From contig JAEZKI010000413.1 in assembly GCA_023415525.1 (NCBI GenBank), positions 1 through 7,771 on the forward strand: a stretch of 7,771 nt of DNA. The letters run 5' to 3'. Shown here piece by piece: positions 1-6,513 of the stretch. The stretch is from Bacillota bacterium (lineage in GTDB: Bacteria > Bacillota > Clostridia > Lachnospirales > Cellulosilyticaceae). A model generated the notes under the pieces. It had not been told where the DNA came from, made no database searches, and was given only the letters and a program-made list of their open reading frames with translations. Within the stretch, counting starts at the first letter, position 1. Every line of letters begins with the position of its first letter. A program made the position numbers and the translations under genes.

Positions 1-327
1 GAGCCACCTAATCGGTTGTTTAGACCAGAGAAGCCTTGTAGCAAGTACATCACCCTTAGTATAGAGCAATTTGAAGCCATTAGGCTTTGTGATTTAGAAG
101 GTCTAGGCCAAGATGAAGCTGCTAACCGAATGAATATTTCAAGGGGGACATTTCAGCGAGTTCTTTATGCGGCAAGGAAACTAATAGCAGAAGCCTTGGT
201 GAAAGGGAATGGAATCACTATAGAAGGCGGTAATTATGAGATGGCAAGAGAATGTTGTAAGGCAAAAAAACAATGTAAAACATGCAAATTTTTAGAAAGT
301 ACAAAAGGAGACGAAAAAAATGAGTGA
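1..327 (+). CDS. UPF0251/DUF134 family predicted DNA-binding protein, 5' end cut off by the window
   Basis: The frame is open from the first base to a TGA at 325-327, giving 108 residues. The family normally begins with a short Pro/Arg-rich stretch, and the visible EPPNRLFRP looks like the end of it, so probably only a few codons lie outside the window. The TTG at position 16 has no ribosome binding site and is not a credible start. The core (LSIEQFEAIRL, DLEGLGQDEAA, then NISRGTFQRVL and an IEGGNY ending) matches the UPF0251 pattern, a sigma-70-region-4-like helix-turn-helix with recognition helix around SRGTFQRVL. After the core comes a basic tail with CC-x5-C-x2-C, which could bind a metal or an iron-sulfur cluster. 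Members often sit next to Mrp-type ATPases, as here, and the stop overlaps the next start by 8 bases, implying coupled translation. The regulatory target is unknown. The family assignment is firm; the metal-sensing role is inference. Confidence 0.88.
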   Translation, partial: EPPNRLFRPEKPCSKYITLSIEQFEAIRLCDLEGLGQDEAANRMNISRGTFQRVLYAARKLIAEALVKGNGITIEGGNYEMARECCKAKKQCKTCKFLESTKGDEKNE

Positions 328-1150
328 AAGTCAAAGTTGTTCTCATCAATGTGGTAGCTGTGGTGAGGAGTGTAGTGATAGAAAACCAACGAGCTTTTTG
401 GAAAAACCTCATCCATTAAGTCATATCAAGAAAGTAATAGGTGTAGTGAGTGGCAAAGGGGGTGTAGGCAAGTCATTAGTGACGTCTATGTTAGCAACCC
501 TTATGCAACGAAAAGGTTATGAGACAGCTATTTTAGATGCGGATATTACAGGACCTTCTATTCCAAAGGTATTTGGCATTACTGAAAAGGCTATAGGGAA
601 TGAGACTGGAATTTTTCCTGCTCTTACAAAAAAAGACTTAAAGGTAATGTCTGTTAACTTATTATTAGAAAATGATAGTGATCCTGTCGTTTGGAGAGGA
701 CCTGTTATTTCTGGTACAGTTAAACAGTTTTGGACAGATGTTATTTGGGAAAATGTAGATTATATGTTTATTGATATGCCTCCAGGAACAGGGGATGTGC
801 CTTTAACTGTCTTTCAAACTATTCCATTAGACGGCATTATTATCGTTGCTTCACCACAAGAATTAGTATCAATGATTGTGGCTAAAGCAGTAAATATGGC
901 AAAGATGATGAATATTCCTATTTTGGGGATTGTAGAGAACATGAGTTATGTGCAATGTCCAGATTGTGACAAGAAAATCTATGTATTTGGAGAAAGTCAT
1001 ATAGATGAAACAGCCAAAACCTATGGCTTAGAAGTGCTAGGCAAACTTCCATTAGATCCTCAAGTGGCACAGCTTTGTGATAGGGGACAGATTGAAGACT
1101 TTGAAGGCAATTGGTTAGATGAGGCAGCAGCTAAAATAGAAAAAATTTAG
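320..1150 (+). CDS. Mrp/NBP35 (ApbC-like) P-loop ATPase, probable iron-sulfur cluster carrier
   Basis: A 276-residue protein with the features of the Mrp/Nbp35 branch of the MinD/ParA (SIMIBI) ATPases. The deviant Walker A, GKGGVGKS, is at residues 45-52, DADITGPSIPK follows at 73-83, and the Walker B-like FIDMPPGTGD at 150-159. The family-typical ENMSY is at 206-210, followed by CPDC at 213-216; in this family the CxxC pair bridges a dimer and holds a transferable [4Fe-4S] cluster. No N-terminal MIP18/DUF59 domain is present. Instead the N-terminus has C7, C11, C14 and C18 (C-x3-C-x2-C-x3-C), reminiscent of the extra N-terminal cluster of Nbp35 though with different spacing. The ATG is supported by AGGAG at 306-310. 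The start overlaps the preceding DUF134 gene, so the two are almost certainly one operon. Expected role: cytoplasmic assembly or delivery of Fe-S clusters to apoproteins. The client is not visible. Confidence 0.93.
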   Translation: MSESQSCSHQCGSCGEECSDRKPTSFLEKPHPLSHIKKVIGVVSGKGGVGKSLVTSMLATLMQRKGYETAILDADITGPSIPKVFGITEKAIGNETGIFPALTKKDLKVMSVNLLLENDSDPVVWRGPVISGTVKQFWTDVIWENVDYMFIDMPPGTGDVPLTVFQTIPLDGIIIVASPQELVSMIVAKAVNMAKMMNIPILGIVENMSYVQCPDCDKKIYVFGESHIDETAKTYGLEVLGKLPLDPQVAQLCDRGQIEDFEGNWLDEAAAKIEKI

Positions 1151-1212
1151 TGGCCTTAGTAGCAAGTAAGTGCTATATATAAATAAGATAGTAGGCAATA
1201 GAGTGATTTAAG

Positions 1213-1276
1213 GTAATTCAAAAGGGTATGGAACAAAAACAGCTCATTGTTTTTGTTCCATACCCTTTTGAGTTAT
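1213..1276. terminator. Long bidirectional hairpin between convergent genes
   Basis: Bases 1219-1240 and 1249-1270 are perfect reverse complements (22 bp). Pairing continues inward by one A-T and one G-U pair to a CTCA loop at 1243-1246, and outward with wobbles to about 1213/1276. The outer part of the stem has AAAAGGG on the left and CCCTTTT on the right, so each strand reads a G/C-containing stem followed by a short T run. It sits about 60 bases after the Mrp-like gene stop and about 55 bases beyond the tetR stop on the other strand, which fits a shared intrinsic terminator. The T run is only four bases, weaker than a textbook terminator, and the stem is unusually long. Confidence 0.75.
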
Positions 1277-1289
1277 AAACCTAAGAGAT

Positions 1290-1329
1290 AAATAAGTAAA
1301 AGGCAAATAAATAGTAAATAAGTAAAGGC
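1290..1329. repeat. Short imperfect direct repeat in the tetR 3' flank
   Basis: The motif AATAAGTAAAAGGC at 1291-1304 recurs as AATAAGTAAAGGC at 1317-1329, differing by one A, with AT-rich filler between. It lies just past the tetR stop. It is probably low-complexity sequence or a small duplication; no function can be assigned. Confidence 0.4.
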
Positions 1330-1331
1330 TA

Positions 1332-1931
1332 CTAATGAGTAGTGTCGCTAAATAATTCCTTACAAGCCCCTCGAATGACTAAGCGAAGGGCATCATCATA
1401 ATACTTTTCCCCCACCATTTTAGGATTAAGCACGATACAGATGACCGCATGCATAACAGCAGTAATAAAATCGGGGTCAATAGAGAGATTAATATTTCCT
1501 TTTTGCAGGAGAGCGTAAATATTTTCAGCATCACTAGCCATATGACTAGCAATAAGACTAGGGGGAAGCTTCCGAAAGAGGTAATCCATTTCTCTTTCCA
1601 CTACCTCCATAATGGCATAGGATTTAACAAGTTTACAGGCTTGAAAGAAAGCTTCCTCCAAACGAGCAGCATCAGGTAAATCTGTACGGGTTTGAAGAAT
1701 ATGAAGAGCTTCAGCATAAATAACTTCATGAAAATCTTCAAGAACCTCAAAGAAGAGTTCTTCTTTTGTATTATAAAATTTATAAAAGGCTCCCTTAGAG
1801 ATATTGGCACCTAGTGCCAATTGCTCAACGGTAGTTTTTTTAATACCATATTTGCTCATACATTCTAATGCACAAGCTTTTAATGCTTTACGAATCATAA
1901 CCTTTTCATGTTCGCTAAAGGCTGTTGCCAT
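1332..1931 (-). CDS. TetR/AcrR-family transcriptional regulator
   Basis: A 199-residue protein with the usual TetR length and layout. The N-terminal helix-turn-helix covers about residues 10-58; the recognition region TTVEQLALGANISKGAFYKF is followed by NTKEELF, the family signature (positions 33-60). The rest is the helical ligand-binding and dimerisation domain, which is too variable to indicate a ligand. The ATG start has an AAGGAGGA ribosome binding site (1938-1945) six bases upstream. The gene lies on the same strand as, and 136 bases after, a three-gene ABC exporter operon. It has a probable promoter of its own and a perfect palindrome upstream. TetR proteins beside exporters usually repress the pump, themselves or both and release DNA on binding the exported compound. 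That role is inferred from context. Confidence 0.93.
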   Translation of the reverse strand: MATAFSEHEKVMIRKALKACALECMSKYGIKKTTVEQLALGANISKGAFYKFYNTKEELFFEVLEDFHEVIYAEALHILQTRTDLPDAARLEEAFFQACKLVKSYAIMEVVEREMDYLFRKLPPSLIASHMASDAENIYALLQKGNINLSIDPDFITAVMHAVICIVLNPKMVGEKYYDDALRLVIRGACKELFSDTTH

Positions 1932-1966
1932 AGATTTTCCTCCTTAATATATGAAGCTATGTTCTT

Positions 1967-1994
1967 AGTATAAGATAAACTGAGCGTAGCCAAA
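1967..1994 (-). promoter_or_regulatory. Probable tetR promoter
   Basis: On the - strand a TATACT -10 box (1967-1972) lies about 35 bases before the tetR start codon. The -35 is weak: TTTGGC at 1989-1994 with a 16-base spacer. It would let tetR be transcribed apart from the upstream exporter genes. The -10 is convincing; the -35 is not. Confidence 0.5.
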
Positions 1995-2031
1995 TGTCTA
2001 GAGGTAAGTAGGTAAATGGATTTAATAGTGA

Positions 2032-2047
2032 TAGACAAGCTTGTCTA
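2032..2047. promoter_or_regulatory. Perfect 16-bp palindrome, candidate TetR operator
   Basis: TAGACAAGCTTGTCTA is a perfect palindrome with no spacer, located between the adaptor gene stop and the tetR start, about 40 bases upstream of the likely tetR -35 element. Size and symmetry match operators bound by TetR-family dimers. It is a poor terminator, having no loop beyond its own centre and no following T run. Regulation of tetR from this site is inference; the position is somewhat far upstream for simple promoter blocking. Confidence 0.5.
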
Positions 2048-2067
2048 AAACATTTGATTTGGGTTTA

Positions 2068-3228
2068 CTAAGGGAGAGTGATGAGAATATCTACAGATAA
2101 ACCAGGTTTAAGATAATCAACACCCGTCTGAACCTCAATACTTGCTTCGACTACAGTATCGCCATCCTTTTCAACAGCCTGCTCAGAGATTTTTTCTACT
2201 GTACCCTTAATAGCAGGTAGGTCCTTATTATCATCAGCCAGTATAATAGAAACAGGCACACCTGCTGTTACTTGTGAAAGAGATTCTTCGGGAATATCGG
2301 CAATGACATAAAGGGTATTTCTAGAGACGGCTTTAAGAAGAGGTGTGGGACTGAGACCATTCACACCCGCCACATAGGAACCTTTACTACATTCAATGTC
2401 ATAGACAATGAGGTTATCAGTTGGGGCAATGATATCATTTTCTTTTAGGTAATCCTTCTCTAGCTTTTTTTTCATGTTTTCTAAAGTGAGCTTATTGGCT
2501 TCGATTTTGAGTTGGAGCATTTCAATACTGGTTTGTTTTTCAAGATCTATATTAGAAGAAAGGACTTGTGTACTCTTTAGCTGACTAGTAAGATTAGCTA
2601 CTTCTATTTTTCTATTGGCTTTGATTTTTTCTATAGAGAGTTGTACATTTTCCAGTTCTTTTAATTTAGCTTCATAATCCTGTTTACTTGTCTCTAAAGC
2701 ATGAGCAGAGAGGCTATGGGCTTCAAAGAGGCTTAGGTTTGTTTCATAGACTTGCTTAGAGAGAGTAGCAGCTTCTTTGAGGGCAGGTAAGGTATTATAA
2801 AGAGCAAGAACATCAGGGTCAGTCCCTTCTTTAATATAGCCTTCTTTAAGTTGAAGTTGCTCTTTAATAGAAGAGAGCTGTGCATATTGGGCATTATCAT
2901 TTCCGATAAGTTGCTTAAGCTGAACTTCATCCATTTGAATTTCCTTTTCTTTGGTGGCAATTTGAAGCTTATAATCCTCTAGATCCAAGGAAATGAGGGG
3001 TTCACCCTTTTGAACATTGTCACCATTTTCTACATGAACAGCCGTTACCTTAGCAGGGAAATCTATGTTGATTTCTTCTTTTTGATGGGCTTTTACCTCT
3101 CCGTATAGAACGAATTGAGAAGGAACTGTCTCTAAAGAAGTGTCAGGGGTAATAGTTGCTTGGTCACTTGTGCAACCAGTGAAGAGTAATACACTAAAGC
3201 TGAGTAGGCTTATTTTTAGTCTTTTCAT
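2068..3228 (-). CDS. Lipoprotein membrane-fusion (HlyD/MacA-like) subunit of the ABC exporter
   Basis: A 386-residue periplasmic-adaptor-type protein. The N-terminus is a lipoprotein signal: KRLK, a hydrophobic stretch, then LFTGC with the lipidated cysteine at 19. A first biotinyl/lipoyl half-motif covers about 45-85 (INIDFPAKVTAVHVENGDNV). A long charged, heptad-like alpha-helical hairpin spans about 86-262, turning near HSLSAHALETSKQDYE (171-186). The second lipoyl half is about 263-300 (IIAPTDNLIVYDI), and a beta-barrel domain follows from about 304 to the end (KPGLSVDILI). The ATG is preceded by GGGAGGAT. Its start is only 13 bases after the permease stop, so the two are co-transcribed. 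In Gram-negative MacA the hairpin reaches TolC; in a Gram-positive cell the lipid anchor would hold the adaptor on the outer face of the membrane, capping or extending the permease. The substrate is unknown. Confidence 0.9.
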   Translation of the reverse strand: MKRLKISLLSFSVLLFTGCTSDQATITPDTSLETVPSQFVLYGEVKAHQKEEINIDFPAKVTAVHVENGDNVQKGEPLISLDLEDYKLQIATKEKEIQMDEVQLKQLIGNDNAQYAQLSSIKEQLQLKEGYIKEGTDPDVLALYNTLPALKEAATLSKQVYETNLSLFEAHSLSAHALETSKQDYEAKLKELENVQLSIEKIKANRKIEVANLTSQLKSTQVLSSNIDLEKQTSIEMLQLKIEANKLTLENMKKKLEKDYLKENDIIAPTDNLIVYDIECSKGSYVAGVNGLSPTPLLKAVSRNTLYVIADIPEESLSQVTAGVPVSIILADDNKDLPAIKGTVEKISEQAVEKDGDTVVEASIEVQTGVDYLKPGLSVDILITLP

Positions 3229-3241
3229 TATAAATCCTCCC

Positions 3242-5497
3242 TTATTCTCTATTTTTTAACGCCTCTGTTAAGGCGATTTTATTTACACTTTTTTTGAGGA
3301 GTAAGGTGGTTCCACCATAACTTAATACTAATATTCCTAGACAGATACCAATAGAGGGAAGCGCAATGCTAGCCTTAAAGTACTGCTGCATATCTTGAAA
3401 AATATTAGCAAAGAAAAAGTTAGTAAGGAGGAAACCACCTGGCAAAGATAGGGCAAAGCTCATAAGTAAAAAGATAAAATTCCCTTTTAGATAAAGGCGA
3501 CTAACTTCTAATTCGTTATACCCAAAAATTTTAACCATTGAAATATTGATTTTACTTTTATCAATAATCATGTGCATTAAAAGATAAATCACACTTATGA
3601 GAATACCTATACCAGCTACAATTAAAATGCCAATCATTACATTCATCATATCCATCAGCTCCCTAACAGAAGTAATCGTCTCAGAACGACTTGTTTTAGA
3701 AGTGAGTTTTTCAATGGGAATATCTAGGGAAGAATGGGTAAACAGTGCATTATAGCTTTGCTCATGGAGATTAAAAATACGATTGAAGCTGAACATACTT
3801 GTAAAGAGAGAAGGACCATAGTCATAGGGAGAAAGGCCGACAATAGATACAGTATATTCTTTAGCTTTCATTTCATCCTTTACGGTTAAGTGTGTTCCAA
3901 TGGGAATATTATATTTATCCTTGAAAGAAGGAGTCATAAGAACTTCATTAGCTTTTAGTTCACTAAGCTGAGGAATATTTAAAAATTCACTATTAAGCAT
4001 AAGACCTTGAATAGAAGCAGTTCTTTCTCTCCCCTTAAGAACGAACTTGACATTGCGAAGACTTGTCAGTTCACCTTGCTTACTATATTTATTCAAGTCC
4101 TTAGGGTTTTTGAAGGTGTAAAGTGACTCATAAGGTATGTTATTGGCTAAATCATCTGTATAACCTCTGATGGAGTCATTAAAATAGAAGGCAGTACAAA
4201 GGATAAATATACCTATAAATCCACCTAATATAAGGGCTAACATGCTGGGCCATTCCCTAATCATATCTTTTAACCTAAAGCGTGTTAAAAAAGAACAGCT
4301 TTTTAAAGTAAGTTTTTTCTCTAAAAAAGAAACCCTGTTTTTTGAAAACTGTCCCCTAAGAAGAGAAAGGGGTGTCTTATTGAGGGTATGAGAAAGAGAA
4401 AAGTAGGTGATGCAAACTGTTAAAACAAAAGGAAGTACAAGGCCAAATAAGAGAAGTTGAGGTGTATTTCTAAGTGGGACATAGGGCATGGTATATTGGA
4501 CTTCCATAAAAGCAATAAGGCTTTTGGAAAGGATGATGCCACAGCTATAACCTATTCCAAGTCCTGTAATGACTAAAAGACAAGGGAGAAGCATATAGTA
4601 AGAGAGGAGCTCATTTTTATTAAAACCCTGAGCATAAAGGATACCAATGGTTTGGCTCTCAGCAGTAATATTATTTTTAACAGAAATAGAGATGATAAAG
4701 GCGATTACCATAACCAGCATAGTACCAATAACAACCCCCATTTGTTTAGGGCCTTCTGCATCATTAAAGACGGTATTGAGCCTTGGGTTATCTTTACGCA
4801 TAACAAATTCTAGCAAAGAGCTATTTTCTTCTAAGTACTTTTTAAGACCACTTAGGTCTCCTGACTCACTTCGTACACTATAAAGCTTTGTAAAACCAGT
4901 ATTTGAAGAAAGATTTTCATAAGCCTCTTTGGTGATGTAACTCACGCCAAAGGTGGTTGGTGTATTAAGCATGTCACTCTTGCTTTTTAACGTATAAACA
5001 TAATCAGGAGAAATCCCATAACCTACAATAAGGAAGGAGGTATTAAGGAGAGAAATAGTATCACCTAATTTATAATTATTAAATTTGGCAAACTTAGGAT
5101 CTAACCAGATATCCGTTGGATTTCTAAGAGGCTTACCTTGTATAAGGGCAGGCTTATTGAGGACTTTATCTTGGGTAATGAGTCGGACAACACGTTTAGT
5201 CTCTTTTTGAGAGGAGAGTTTATCTAAATCCGCATCTAAAGATTTGTATTCTTCGATGATGACACGATAACGACTTTCAAGATAAGCTATTTTTCGCTTA
5301 CTAAGTTCGCCTTGCAAGGTAAACTGGGCATCTTCTGCTAATTGGGTATCATAAAAATGATTAACAGCCTGAATATAGCTATCCATGGAACGGTTAAAGC
5401 TGATAATAATAGTGATACTTAGGGCAATTAGCAAGATAAAGCTTATATTTTTAAGTTTACTTTGTTTGAAATCACGAAGAAGTCTTTTAAAATTCAT
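3242..5497 (-). CDS. FtsX-type ABC transporter permease, two repeats (8 TM helices)
   Basis: A membrane protein of 751 residues counted from the ATG at 5497. It has two FtsX-like modules. TM1 (about 18-35) is followed by a large extracellular domain (about 40-250) and TMs at about 253-274, 296-320 and 347-368. The second half repeats the plan with a TM at about 418-438, an extracellular domain to about 615, and TMs at about 618-643, 673-694 and 713-734. Cytoplasmic coupling segments resembling IGILYAQGFNKNEL and MVKIFGYNELEVSR follow the second TM of each half, as in MacB/FtsX-family permeases. A GTG at 5506 could extend it by three codons, but it overlaps the Shine-Dalgarno-like AGGTG (5504-5508), which is well placed for the ATG. 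It starts 30 bases after the ATPase stop. Such 8-TM proteins export peptides, antibiotics or lipids, or act in sensing; the substrate cannot be read from sequence. Confidence 0.92.
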   Translation of the reverse strand: MNFKRLLRDFKQSKLKNISFILLIALSITIIISFNRSMDSYIQAVNHFYDTQLAEDAQFTLQGELSKRKIAYLESRYRVIIEEYKSLDADLDKLSSQKETKRVVRLITQDKVLNKPALIQGKPLRNPTDIWLDPKFAKFNNYKLGDTISLLNTSFLIVGYGISPDYVYTLKSKSDMLNTPTTFGVSYITKEAYENLSSNTGFTKLYSVRSESGDLSGLKKYLEENSSLLEFVMRKDNPRLNTVFNDAEGPKQMGVVIGTMLVMVIAFIISISVKNNITAESQTIGILYAQGFNKNELLSYYMLLPCLLVITGLGIGYSCGIILSKSLIAFMEVQYTMPYVPLRNTPQLLLFGLVLPFVLTVCITYFSLSHTLNKTPLSLLRGQFSKNRVSFLEKKLTLKSCSFLTRFRLKDMIREWPSMLALILGGFIGIFILCTAFYFNDSIRGYTDDLANNIPYESLYTFKNPKDLNKYSKQGELTSLRNVKFVLKGRERTASIQGLMLNSEFLNIPQLSELKANEVLMTPSFKDKYNIPIGTHLTVKDEMKAKEYTVSIVGLSPYDYGPSLFTSMFSFNRIFNLHEQSYNALFTHSSLDIPIEKLTSKTSRSETITSVRELMDMMNVMIGILIVAGIGILISVIYLLMHMIIDKSKINISMVKIFGYNELEVSRLYLKGNFIFLLMSFALSLPGGFLLTNFFFANIFQDMQQYFKASIALPSIGICLGILVLSYGGTTLLLKKSVNKIALTEALKNRE

Positions 5498-5503
5498 GGC
5501 GTT

Positions 5504-5514
5504 CACCTACCTTT
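5504..5514 (-). promoter_or_regulatory. Permease ribosome binding site that decides the start
   Basis: Reading AAAGGTAGGTG on the - strand, the AGGTG part lies six bases before the ATG at 5497. The alternative GTG start (5506-5504) is inside this element, leaving only three bases after AAAGG. The ATG is therefore the better start. Confidence 0.6.
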
Positions 5515-5527
5515 CAGGGGAAGTCGT

Positions 5528-6226
5528 TTACCAGTTAATATCCTTAGCCAATTGACGATGGGTGTTAAAGGTGTTTTGGATGATTTGCCCATCCTTAATA
5601 CGAAGGATACGATGGGACATATCTTTGATAGCATCATTATGAGTAATCATAATAATAGCTGTGTTATAAGTCTGATTAATCTCTTCAAAAAGTTCTAGGA
5701 CTTCTTTAGAGGTTTTATAGTCTAGGGCACCTGTTGGCTCATCACAGAGGAGAAGCTTTGGGTTTTTAACAAGGGCTCTAGCAATAGCCACACGCTGTTG
5801 CTGGCCACCAGAAAGCTGAGAAGGAAATTTGTATTTTTCAGAACTAAGTCCTACCTTATCGATTAGTGTATCGATATGTAGAGGATTTTCACCCAGGTGA
5901 GCACACACCTCAATGTTTTCACGAACGGTGAGATTAGGAATGAGATTGTAAAACTGAAAAACAAAACCCAGTAGATTCCTTCGATAGACATTAAGTTGTT
6001 TACTGGATAAATGGCAAATTTCTTTTCCCTCGATTTTAATGCTGCCAGAGGTAGCTTGTTCAAGTCCTCCGATCAAGTTCATTAAGGTAGACTTACCAGA
6101 ACCAGAAGGCCCCAAGATAACAACAATTTCACCTGCCTCCATTTCAAAAGAGCAGTTATTAACGGCTAAAAATGCATTTTCTCCATTCTGATATTTTTTT
6201 ACAATATCTTCAACTTTTAAAAACAT
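5528..6226 (-). CDS. ABC transporter ATPase, MacB/LolD type
   Basis: A 232-residue nucleotide-binding subunit with every catalytic motif intact: Walker A GPSGSGKS at 39-46, Q-loop Gln91 in [17 protein letters not shown], signature LSGGQ at 138-142, Walker B LLLCDEP at 158-164, D-loop GALD at 166-169 and the switch histidine in ITHND (His196). The [15 protein letters not shown] stretch is typical of the MacB/LolD/FtsE-like subgroup that partners FtsX-type permeases. I chose the ATG at 6226 ([12 protein letters not shown]) because AAAGGAGGGA lies just before it and families of this type begin there. An upstream in-frame ATG at 6298 would add 24 residues without homology character, has no ribosome binding site and falls at the predicted transcription start. 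It is the first gene of the exporter operon and energises the permease encoded next. Confidence 0.95.
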   Translation of the reverse strand: MFLKVEDIVKKYQNGENAFLAVNNCSFEMEAGEIVVILGPSGSGKSTLMNLIGGLEQATSGSIKIEGKEICHLSSKQLNVYRRNLLGFVFQFYNLIPNLTVRENIEVCAHLGENPLHIDTLIDKVGLSSEKYKFPSQLSGGQQQRVAIARALVKNPKLLLCDEPTGALDYKTSKEVLELFEEINQTYNTAIIMITHNDAIKDMSHRILRIKDGQIIQNTFNTHRQLAKDINW

Positions 6227-6230
6227 AAGC

Positions 6231-6240
6231 TCCCTCCTTT
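6231..6240 (-). promoter_or_regulatory. Strong ribosome binding site fixing the ATPase start
   Basis: AAAGGAGGGA on the - strand, with its GGAGG core six bases before the ATG at 6226. It argues against the longer in-frame start at 6298. Confidence 0.85.
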
Positions 6241-6270
6241 TAGGGCGGTAAGACCAGAAAAATTTTGGAC

Positions 6271-6300
6271 ATATGACTAAAAAAGTGATAATGGTCATAT
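6271..6300. promoter_or_regulatory. Spaced inverted repeat at the ABC operon transcription start, candidate operator
   Basis: ATATGAC (6271-6277) and GTCATAT (6294-6300) are perfect inverted arms separated by 16 bases. The arm centres are about 23 bp apart, roughly two helical turns. The dyad lies immediately downstream of the predicted -10 box of the ABC operon, so a bound dimer or tetramer would block initiation. It could also fold as a weak hairpin in the leader. The regulator is unknown; the linked TetR protein is one candidate. Confidence 0.45.
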
Positions 6301-6303
6301 ATA

Positions 6304-6333
6304 AATATACAAGAAAAATAAGAAAAAAGTCAA
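6304..6333 (-). promoter_or_regulatory. Probable promoter of the ABC exporter operon
   Basis: On the - strand TTGACT (6328-6333) and TATATT (6304-6309) are separated by 18 bases, a good sigma-A-type match inside a T-rich spacer. Transcription would begin near 6297, giving a leader of about 70 bases before the ATPase ATG and placing the inverted repeat over the first transcribed bases. Confidence 0.6.
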
Positions 6334-6411
6334 TGATTTTTTGATTTAATTATGAAAATTAATTATTATATAAATAAAATAAAAATAACATTTATTTGTA
6401 CAAAAAGGAGA

Positions 6412-6439
6412 TTGAGGATGCTATAATAACTTGTATAAT
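6412..6439 (+). promoter_or_regulatory. Probable promoter of the response-regulator gene
   Basis: TTGAGG (6412-6417), a 16-base spacer and a perfect TATAAT (6434-6439), predicting a leader of about 68 bases. A second TATAAT at 6422-6427 pairs with TTGTAC (6396-6401) only at a 20-base spacing, so it is the less likely -10. Confidence 0.55.
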
Positions 6440-6478
6440 GTGTTGCGTTTTTGGTATAAAGTCAATAAATGTTGGACA

Positions 6479-6496
6479 AAGTGAACAAGTTGACTT
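6479..6496. promoter_or_regulatory. Imperfect dyad just upstream of the response-regulator gene
   Basis: AAGTGAAC (6479-6486) and GTTGACTT (6489-6496) are inverted with 7 of 8 positions matching around a 2-base centre. The dyad sits in the predicted leader, 17 bases before the start codon. It may be an operator for autoregulation or be chance. Confidence 0.25.
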
Positions 6497-6513
6497 AGAG
6501 TCGGGGGTAGACA

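Noticed and set aside
16..327. A complete DUF134 gene starting at the TTG at position 16
   Set aside because: The frame is open to the window edge, the residues before it fit the family's N-terminus, and no ribosome binding site precedes the TTG.
2032..2047. The 16-bp palindrome as a terminator for the exporter operon
   Set aside because: It has no loop outside the palindrome itself, few stem pairs and no T run after it on the - strand.
4647..4883. A + strand ORF of 78 residues inside the permease gene, and similar ORFs opposite tetR and the ATPase
   Set aside because: They lie antisense to genes with clear family motifs, have no recognisable domains and no ribosome binding sites; they are shadows of the real coding frames.
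6227..6298. A 24-residue N-terminal extension of the ABC ATPase from an ATG at 6298
   Set aside because: There is no ribosome binding site before it, it coincides with the predicted transcription start and the inverted repeat, and a strong AAAGGAGGGA precedes the ATG at 6226 where family members begin.
6405..6426. AGGAG followed by an ATG at 6418 suggesting a small gene
   Set aside because: The frame stops after two codons (ATG CTA TAA), and the bases overlap the predicted promoter.
6469..6498. A nine-residue leader peptide ORF (MLDKVNKLT) before the response regulator
   Set aside because: No Shine-Dalgarno sequence lies upstream and no attenuator-like hairpin follows; short ORFs of this size arise by chance.
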